Assembly (NCBI GenBank): GCA_021157415.1
Contig: JAGGWN010000073.1
Span: 1-44,577, forward strand
DNA from: Bacteroidales bacterium
GTDB lineage: Bacteria > Bacteroidota > Bacteroidia > Bacteroidales > VadinHA17
Length of the DNA stretch: 44,577 bases
Direction: 5' to 3'
Shown: positions 6,604-13,154 of the stretch, piece by piece
Layout of the letters: every line of letters begins with the position of its first letter
Numbering within the stretch: position 1 is the stretch's first letter
Made by a program: the position numbers and the translations under genes
The notes under the pieces: generated by a model
The model's database searches: none
The model's input: the letters and a program-made list of their open reading frames with translations, nothing else
What the model was told of the DNA's origin: nothing

Positions 6604-9600
6604 CTAGATAAGCGGCAGATATACCCAAAATGACGTCCCCATGCCCGGTTGACTCTCAATATGAACCGCTCCGTCATGGTTCTTAATAATCCCATGAACC
6701 ACCGATAAGCCCATTCCTGATCCTTTGCCTACCGGCTTGGTAGTAAAAAAAGGTTCGAAAATTTTATCCAGCACATTCTTCTCCATTCCCACCCCGTTAT
6801 CCTGAAATAGTATTTGCAGATAACGGCCGGGGATGAGATCAGGTACCTTTTGCCGAAGCTTCTGATCAGCTATTACGCTCTTCATTTCGATTTTTAACCG
6901 TCCGTCTTTTTCTTGGTTTTCCAAAGCATGCACAGCATTACTGACAAGGTTCAGGAATACCTGACGCAGTTGCACCGGATCGGCGAGAACATTCGACACG
7001 TTCCGGTCCTGTTCAAAATCCACTGTAACCTTTTTAGGAATCTGGGGAGCCATTAAGTTGAGACTTTCCTGCAGAATGCCGACAGGGTTGATTTTTTCTT
7101 TCTTGGGCTCAATCCCCCTGTTAAAGGTAAGAAGCTGTTGTATGATTTCCTGAGCTTTCATCCCGGAAGCTTTTATCTTTTTAAGATACATGTATTCCCG
7201 GGATCTTTTGTCAGCTTCTTCCATCACCATATCATTATAACCCAGCATGGTAGCCAGAATATTGTTAAAGTCATGTGCCAGTCCCCCGGCAAAACGCCCG
7301 ATCATTTCAAGTTTCTGAGACCGTTGCATATAGCGTTCCAGAGTTATTTCCTGCGATACATCACGCATTACGGTCACAAAATGCACGATTTCATCCTGCT
7401 CATTCTTAATGGGAGAAATATGGTATCGTACAGGAATGACTTCACCGTCTTTATTTCTGACCGAAAGCACCCCTGTCCACACTTTCCCAGCCAGTACTGT
7501 GTCCCATATATTTTGATAGACAGAAACATCCACCTCCGGATTTCTCAAACTCCTGGTATCTATTCCGATGACTTCTTTTCGTTTTTTTCCTGTCATTTTA
7601 AAAAAAGCTTCATTCACGTACAGGATTTTCCCGGTTTTATCGGAAATGATCAGTACCTCATTCATATGCTCAATGGCCGTATAGAGTCGCTGATTTTCAA
7701 CTTCGTTCATCTTTTTCAGGATGATCATATTGGTTTGTTCCATCAAACGGGATATATCGGCCAGGATATCATGCTCCAGAACATGGTTACTAAACAGCAG
7801 GATGGCACCAAACATCGTTTTTTTCTTCATGATGGGATAAGAGATCATCGAACGTATATCAAAAATCTTTGCAATCTCACGCCCACTGATTTTACGTCCC
7901 ATATATTCAAAGTATTTTTCAATACCATGATACAACCTTTTCGGATCGGAAATCAAAAAGGGTGACATTTTGTTTATTATCTCCCGAAGAAACAGGCTGC
8001 TTTTGTCTGTTAAAAACAAATTTACCACCTGGGTTCCGACATAAGGTTGTGCACGCAATATTTGTTTTTCAGTAAAAGACCAGTAAACAAGCTTTACCCC
8101 GCCGGTTTTTCCATTGGACGAATCTTTCAGGAATATCAGAATATTCTGGACAGGAAAAATCGTCTTCAACGACTTATGCACCATCTTCAGAATATGCTGT
8201 AAGGGTTTTCCTTTGTTCAGTGCGAGATTCATCCGGTTGATCAGGTTCAGTTCCCTGCTCTGCATCAGGATTTTCTCTTCCGCTTTTTTTCGGTCCGTTA
8301 TATTGACCAGGGTCGTCACAAGATGTTTTAATGTCCCGTCCTCATTCCTAATGGCCGTAATCCCTGTTTGCGTCCAGACCATGGAACCGTCTTTGTGCAA
8401 ATACCTTTTTTCACCCGTGTAACTCTCTTTTTTTCCTTCCCGCAATTGTAAAAACAACTCCCCGACTTCTTTTTTATCTTCTTCCGGAATCAATTGGAAG
8501 CAATTTAATTTTTTTAACTCTCTTTGGCTGTATCCAAACAGTCTGGTCCAGGATTTGTTGGCATCGATAAAACTTCCGTTACCGGTAAGCAGCGACATCG
8601 CGTAGAAACTTTCAGAGAAGATGGTTCTGAATCTGTTTTCACTTACCCGGAGAGCATTCTCTGCCTCCACCAAACCTGTAACATCCTGAATCACCCCGTG
8701 CCAGAATGAGTACTTCCCCTTTTTCCCTTTCAGCACCCCACTGGATTTAATATATTTCACAGAACCATCAGTCAATAACAGCCGGAATTGATCTTCGCAT
8801 TTCCTGCATTCCCGGGTGGCATTCACAATTTTATGAATCACTCTTTGTCTGTCTTCAGGATGAATATACCGGAGGAGAAGCCTTAAAGAAGGCACATCAC
8901 GGGAAGGATCCAGTCCCAGAATATGAAATAATTCCTCAGACCAGCGTATTTTACCGGAAGAGACATCCCAGCTCCAGTCACCCAGACGGGCAATACGTTG
9001 TGCTTCCAGCAGACTTTCTTCGCTCTCTTCCAGTTTTATCCGGTTCTTTTTTTCTTCGTCGATATCCCGTATAACAGCCTGAATGAAAAACTTATCGTCT
9101 AACGGCAAACGATTCAATTTAACTTGAGTATAAAAAGGTTTACCCGTCAGGGTACTGTGCATCCACTCAAATGTCTGGGCTTTACCCTTCAAAACATTCC
9201 TGATATATTTACTTGCCAGTTCAGCCGAAGGGGTTCCATCAGGCTGTATAGGGGGAGAAAAGTCCAAAGGTGTTTTGCCTAACATCTCCTTTTTCCTGGC
9301 TCCAAACAGCTTCAGGGTAGCCGCATTGCAGTCCAGCAAAGTATAGCGGTCCATGATAAGAATGGCATCCTGGGCTGTCTCAAAAAGTAAACGAATCTTT
9401 TCAGACTGCTCTTTGTACTGTCTCTCTTCCTTATCATGCTTGAGAATCATTGATATCTGATTTGCCAAACGGTTTATCCGCTCAATCTCCTGCGTGCTGA
9501 ACGGCACAAACCGGGATACCAACATGATTCCGAGCTTCTCGGAACGGTATCTGAGAGGAACCACCAGCACTGCTTTTACCGGAAAGTTCTCCCTGAAACC

Positions 9601-10770
9601 CTGAATATGTTTTTTTACCTGCGGGGAATGGTTCTCTACCTCATAGATAATTTTGCATATGTCCTCTTCCTTAGTAACATGAACGGTATTAAAACTTTTG
9701 AGGATATTATACAGAAAGCTTCTATTATCAAAACCCTTCGATAATCTCTTTATATCCAGCCCCAGGACATTCTTTACCCTGGAATAATCCTTATCCCGGA
9801 TACCAAACCAAACTTTCCTGAGTAAAAGCATTTTATCATCATGGAAGTAAATATTCCAGGTAAAAGCCTGAAACAAGTCCAGCAGATTTTCCGTGAGTGT
9901 TTTTGCAATATGCTCCAGAGGCATCTTATCATTGCTCATCCGGTTGATGACATTCAACAGATTAATATCTTCGTTATGCCTCCTGATCTGTTCTTTGGCT
10001 TCTTCCTCGGAGGTAATATCCTTTGAACTTACCACTACATAGTCCACCTCTCCTGCTTCGTTCACGTGCGGGCGAAACAACACCTCAAAAAAACGTTTTT
10101 CCTTGCCCGGAACTTCAAACCAGGCCCTGTAATGAATATCCTTTTTGGAAAAACTTTGATCGAGATAAGGTTTGATCACCCTGTTAAAGGTCTGCTCACC
10201 CCATAGTTTTACCGGCGTACTTCCGATAAGCTGATGCCTCTTTATATTATGAGCCCTGGAAAAGGCATCATTGATAGCCAGATAGGTATAATTCCTGCCT
10301 ATCATGGACAGATAAGAGTCTGAGACATCCAATAAAAACTCATATTGTTCTATCACTTCTTTTTCCGTAACCTCCCCGGGCACGGATTTCTTGTCCCATA
10401 TATTGCAAATCACTTCATACAACGAATCCAATTGTGACCTCTCAATATAGTTGACGGTTCCTGCTGACCCTCTGATAAGGGCAATATCATCCGTATTTAA
10501 CCCATCCCCTACACAGATTACGGGCAAGTCGGGAAAAGTATCCCGGATTTCTTTGAGAACAGGAAGCATCTCTCCTACCTTATTTCCGGAGAAAGCAAGA
10601 AAGACCTGTCCGGAAACATCTTCCGAATAAATCTTTTTCAACCCTTCCAGCGAACGGATATCTATCAGTTGCAGCTCGGCATGTTTTTCGAAAGAGCGTA
10701 CAATCCTTTCTTTATCCGGGGCAAGAACATTATAACAATAAACAATATATTCCATTTGTTCCGGAAACAT
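6604..10770 (-). CDS. soluble multi-PAS/GAF sensor histidine kinase with N-terminal pseudo-receiver
   Basis: The 1388-residue protein has no membrane helix. Domains in order: a receiver-like fold (about 6-125) with no Asp at the expected phospho-acceptor site (VFLAFSG); PAS (140-255); GAF (275-445); PAS (455-575); PAS with a PAC-like end (590-700); PAS (706-830); GAF-like (845-1020); PAS (1025-1145); dimerisation/phospho-acceptor domain with H1166 in GGLAHDFNN; and the ATPase domain with N box NLVSNAVHAL (1274-1283), G1 DNGVGM (1324-1329), F box FEPFFTT and G2 GKGSGMGLS (1348-1356). It should sense cytoplasmic signals (redox, ligand or light, not decidable here) and phosphorylate the response regulator encoded just downstream. 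It begins 62 bases after the LexA-like gene, with no visible promoter between. Confidence 0.92.
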   Translation of the reverse strand: MFPEQMEYIVYCYNVLAPDKERIVRSFEKHAELQLIDIRSLEGLKKIYSEDVSGQVFLAFSGNKVGEMLPVLKEIRDTFPDLPVICVGDGLNTDDIALIRGSAGTVNYIERSQLDSLYEVICNIWDKKSVPGEVTEKEVIEQYEFLLDVSDSYLSMIGRNYTYLAINDAFSRAHNIKRHQLIGSTPVKLWGEQTFNRVIKPYLDQSFSKKDIHYRAWFEVPGKEKRFFEVLFRPHVNEAGEVDYVVVSSKDITSEEEAKEQIRRHNEDINLLNVINRMSNDKMPLEHIAKTLTENLLDLFQAFTWNIYFHDDKMLLLRKVWFGIRDKDYSRVKNVLGLDIKRLSKGFDNRSFLYNILKSFNTVHVTKEEDICKIIYEVENHSPQVKKHIQGFRENFPVKAVLVVPLRYRSEKLGIMLVSRFVPFSTQEIERINRLANQISMILKHDKEERQYKEQSEKIRLLFETAQDAILIMDRYTLLDCNAATLKLFGARKKEMLGKTPLDFSPPIQPDGTPSAELASKYIRNVLKGKAQTFEWMHSTLTGKPFYTQVKLNRLPLDDKFFIQAVIRDIDEEKKNRIKLEESEESLLEAQRIARLGDWSWDVSSGKIRWSEELFHILGLDPSRDVPSLRLLLRYIHPEDRQRVIHKIVNATRECRKCEDQFRLLLTDGSVKYIKSSGVLKGKKGKYSFWHGVIQDVTGLVEAENALRVSENRFRTIFSESFYAMSLLTGNGSFIDANKSWTRLFGYSQRELKKLNCFQLIPEEDKKEVGELFLQLREGKKESYTGEKRYLHKDGSMVWTQTGITAIRNEDGTLKHLVTTLVNITDRKKAEEKILMQSRELNLINRMNLALNKGKPLQHILKMVHKSLKTIFPVQNILIFLKDSSNGKTGGVKLVYWSFTEKQILRAQPYVGTQVVNLFLTDKSSLFLREIINKMSPFLISDPKRLYHGIEKYFEYMGRKISGREIAKIFDIRSMISYPIMKKKTMFGAILLFSNHVLEHDILADISRLMEQTNMIILKKMNEVENQRLYTAIEHMNEVLIISDKTGKILYVNEAFFKMTGKKRKEVIGIDTRSLRNPEVDVSVYQNIWDTVLAGKVWTGVLSVRNKDGEVIPVRYHISPIKNEQDEIVHFVTVMRDVSQEITLERYMQRSQKLEMIGRFAGGLAHDFNNILATMLGYNDMVMEEADKRSREYMYLKKIKASGMKAQEIIQQLLTFNRGIEPKKEKINPVGILQESLNLMAPQIPKKVTVDFEQDRNVSNVLADPVQLRQVFLNLVSNAVHALENQEKDGRLKIEMKSVIADQKLRQKVPDLIPGRYLQILFQDNGVGMEKNVLDKIFEPFFTTKPVGKGSGMGLSVVHGIIKNHDGAVHIESQPGMGTSFWVYLPLI

Positions 10771-10832
10771 GTTTCAGCTATGAAGATAAGGATTTCTTTC
10801 CGGATAACTGTTTTTTCGGGCTTTGGAATTTA

Positions 10833-11687
10833 TTATTTTTTTTCAACATTCATTTGTCTGGAAAGGCGATCGACGTCCTTCTTAAGCCGGGCTACCATGG
10901 AAAGAAGATGATTTTCAGGGATCGCCGGTTCGGGTAATTCGGAGCTGATATAATGCACAAATTTCCATACTTCCCTGATATCCTGCACACGAATATCATA
11001 TGGCTCATACACAGGATTGAGGGAATACAGCCGGAGCTTGTGTTCTTGTTCCAGCAGATTCTCCGCGATTTTAAACACAATCCCTCCGTCCAGGGTAAAA
11101 ACGATATAGGCCTGACCTGTTACGATCGTTCGCCAGTCCTGCACATATTCACCGGTCACCCACGATCCGTCCGGGATGGGCAGCATGGAATCCCCCGAAA
11201 TCTGAAAAGTCCGGTATTTCCGCTCAGGAGAAAGAAACGGCAGGTTAAATGCGGGAAGCCGGCTGATATATTCAGGATCCGCATAACCGGTCTGGTAACC
11301 CGCCTTGGCTTTTTCCGGAACCAACTCGATATTCTCCTCATTATTGCGGTCAACCGTTGAAGCCAGTACCCGCAGTTTGCTCCCGCGTATATAAACATCC
11401 GCCCCCCGCTCCAACTGTGAAAGCTGACTCTCCGACAACGCCTGCAAATCCACTTTCAACAAGGTATCCACTGCAATCCCGTAATAATCGGAAAAAAACA
11501 TCAGAATATCCATACCGGGCTCTGCCACCCGGTTCTCATACCCGCTCAGCGTCGGTCGCTTCATCCCCAGAGCAAAAGCTACGTCATCCTGCGTACGACC
11601 TTTTCGTTTACGCAGAAACTTGATGTTTGAACCAAAATAATTTTTCATTCGTTTCATTTTTTTCTCCGGACTTTTGTTTGTATTCAT
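10833..11687 (-). CDS. LexA-like repressor: XRE helix-turn-helix plus S24 peptidase
   Basis: The 284-residue protein has a helix-turn-helix of the XRE/Cro type (about 20-75: LRKRKGRTQDDVAFALGMKR) and a LexA/UmuD-type S24 domain (about 120-245). The scissile Ala-Gly pair is present in KAKAGYQTGY (A129-G130), the nucleophile is S167 in ISGDSML and the general base is K206 in IVFKI. The pieces needed for RecA-stimulated self-cleavage are thus all there. A charged helix (RLKKDVDRLSRQM) ends the protein. Internal starts (Met11, Met15) are possible. It is divergent from dinB across a 98-bp region with two inverted repeats, which it probably binds. It differs from classical LexA, whose N-terminal fold is a winged helix, so I give no gene symbol. 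Confidence 0.88.
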   Translation of the reverse strand: MNTNKSPEKKMKRMKNYFGSNIKFLRKRKGRTQDDVAFALGMKRPTLSGYENRVAEPGMDILMFFSDYYGIAVDTLLKVDLQALSESQLSQLERGADVYIRGSKLRVLASTVDRNNEENIELVPEKAKAGYQTGYADPEYISRLPAFNLPFLSPERKYRTFQISGDSMLPIPDGSWVTGEYVQDWRTIVTGQAYIVFTLDGGIVFKIAENLLEQEHKLRLYSLNPVYEPYDIRVQDIREVWKFVHYISSELPEPAIPENHLLSMVARLKKDVDRLSRQMNVEKK

Positions 11688-11693
11688 AATTAT

Positions 11694-11708
11694 GATTATA
11701 TTATAATC
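11694..11708. promoter_or_regulatory. 15-bp perfect palindrome, candidate repressor operator 1
   Basis: GATTATA (11694-11700), a single T, then TATAATC (11702-11708). It lies 7 bases before the start codon of the LexA-like gene, inside the leader expected from its promoter. A further 10-bp palindrome, CATAATTATG (11685-11694), overlaps that start codon. The half-site GATTA/TAATC recurs in the next dyad (11727-11731). Assignment to the adjacent repressor is inference. Confidence 0.6.
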
Positions 11709-11709
11709 G

Positions 11710-11738
11710 TATTTTTGATCAATTTCTAATCAAAAATA
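11710..11738. promoter_or_regulatory. 29-bp inverted repeat, candidate shared operator 2
   Basis: Perfect 10-base arms TATTTTTGAT (11710-11719) and ATCAAAAATA (11729-11738) are separated by 9 bases. Each arm contains TATTTTTG, the Bacteroidota -7 form TAnnTTTG, pointing outward: the left arm toward dinB, the right arm (on the minus strand) toward the LexA-like gene. A protein bound here would cover both -7 elements. The dyad is seen directly; the binding protein is inferred. Confidence 0.65.
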
Positions 11739-11762
11739 AAACAGATTTATGAAAAAAACAAA
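11731..11762 (-). promoter_or_regulatory. promoter of the LexA-like gene
   Basis: On the minus strand TTTG (11762-11759) is followed after 20 bases by TATTTTTG (11738-11731), a full match to the Bacteroidota primary promoter. Transcription should begin near 11724, leaving a leader of about 37 bases. The opposite -7 element for dinB (11710-11717) has no matching TTTG at the right distance. Confidence 0.65.
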
Positions 11763-11785
11763 TTTTTAAAAAGATTTTTGGGATC

Positions 11786-12979
11786 ATGGTGTTTAATCAA
11801 CGATTTCACGAAACGAAGCGGGGACGATTGGAACAGGGCCGGCAGATTGTCCATCTCGATCTGGACTCGTTTTTTGTGTCGGTGGAACGTCTGCGTGACA
11901 GCCGGTTACAGGGCAAGCCGGTCATTGTAGGCGGGATGTCCGAGCGAGGGGTGGTAGCCAGTTGCAGCTATGAAGCCCGCCACTACGGTGTCCATTCGGC
12001 CATGCCGGTACGGATGGCCCGGCAGTTATGTCCGGAAGCTGTGGTCGTTCGGGGCGACATGGAGCTTTACAGTCACTATTCCCACATGGTCACGGAGATC
12101 ATTGCCGAAGAGGCTCCGGTATATGAAAAAAGTTCCATTGACGAACATTACCTGGATGCGACAGGCATGGATCGTTTTTTTGGCACCCTGAAATGGAGCC
12201 GGGAATTGAAGAAAAAGATCGTCCGGGAAACCGGTCTTCCCATCTCTTTCGGTCTCTCCGTCAACAAAACCGTCTCAAAGATCGCCACCGGCGAGGCCAA
12301 ACCCAACGGAGAACTAATGATCCCGGCCGGGCGTGTCACTCCTTTTCTGGCACCCCTCTCCATCCGGAAAATTCCCATGATCGGCAATAAGACCTACCGG
12401 CTGCTCCGCTCTATGGGTATATCCACCATCGGCACGCTGCAGCAGATCCCTTCGGAGATGCTGGAGAAAGTGCTGGGGAAAAACGGGATCACCCTCTGGA
12501 AAAAAGCCCGGGGCATCGACAACAGCCCGGTAATGGCTGAATACAGAAAAAAATCCGTCGGTACCGATCGTACCTTTGACCGCGACACCACAGATGCCCG
12601 CTTTCTGGTGCGGGTACTGGCCGGAATGGTCGAAAAAACGGCCTGGGAACTACGGAAACAAGGAAAGATGACTTCCTGCGTCACGGTGAAGATCCGGTAC
12701 TCGGATTTTGAGACACACACCCTGCAGAAACGAATCCCATACACCTCCTTCGACCATATCCTGCTGGATACGGCCAAAGAGTTGTTTCATAAACTGTACC
12801 GGCGCAGGGTACTCGTACGGCTTATCGGAGTACGTTTCAACCATCTGGTACAGGGCGTCCCTCAACTGAATCTGTTCGAGGATACCTCCGAAATGATCCG
12901 CCTTTATCTGGCCATAGACCGCATGAGAAAAAAGTATGGATTCAAAGCGGTGGGCAAAACAATGGGAAGGATGAATTAA
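11786..12979 (+). CDS. dinB: DNA polymerase IV (Y-family, DinB)
   Basis: This 397-residue error-prone translesion polymerase has the metal-binding motif HLDLDSFFVSVE (D25), steric-gate F30, and the second catalytic pair in SSIDEHYLD (D119, E120; family form SIDExYLD). The fingers region is normal (ASCSYEARHYGVHSAMP). Helix-hairpin-helix (IPMIGNKTYRLLRSMGISTI) and little-finger domains follow. A consensus-like beta-clamp motif QLNLF is at 360-364, so the protein should bind the sliding clamp. The length is a little above the usual 350 because of a 20-residue N-terminal extension. The gene is divergent from the LexA-like repressor and lies 175 bases upstream of a DnaE-type polymerase on the same strand, the arrangement of an inducible mutagenesis cassette. 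Confidence 0.95.
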   Translation: MVFNQRFHETKRGRLEQGRQIVHLDLDSFFVSVERLRDSRLQGKPVIVGGMSERGVVASCSYEARHYGVHSAMPVRMARQLCPEAVVVRGDMELYSHYSHMVTEIIAEEAPVYEKSSIDEHYLDATGMDRFFGTLKWSRELKKKIVRETGLPISFGLSVNKTVSKIATGEAKPNGELMIPAGRVTPFLAPLSIRKIPMIGNKTYRLLRSMGISTIGTLQQIPSEMLEKVLGKNGITLWKKARGIDNSPVMAEYRKKSVGTDRTFDRDTTDARFLVRVLAGMVEKTAWELRKQGKMTSCVTVKIRYSDFETHTLQKRIPYTSFDHILLDTAKELFHKLYRRRVLVRLIGVRFNHLVQGVPQLNLFEDTSEMIRLYLAIDRMRKKYGFKAVGKTMGRMN

Positions 12980-13154
12980 AATAGGTGGACCCGCGACATT
13001 AGCAGCTTGTGCCCGCCTGCCCATGCCGGCATGAACGGGAACGAAATCATTCGGGCAGGTACGGATGTTCATCCGGGCGGAACATACGAAGGATCCTGCA
13101 CGCACCGCAGATGCAAATAACTTTTAACAACAGTCCCTTTTAACCTCACGCTCC

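Noticed and set aside
7138-7965. 275-codon open frame on the plus strand within the kinase gene
   Set aside because: It is antisense to the well-conserved PAS/GAF/kinase frame, and its Phe/His/Ile-rich translation resembles no family.
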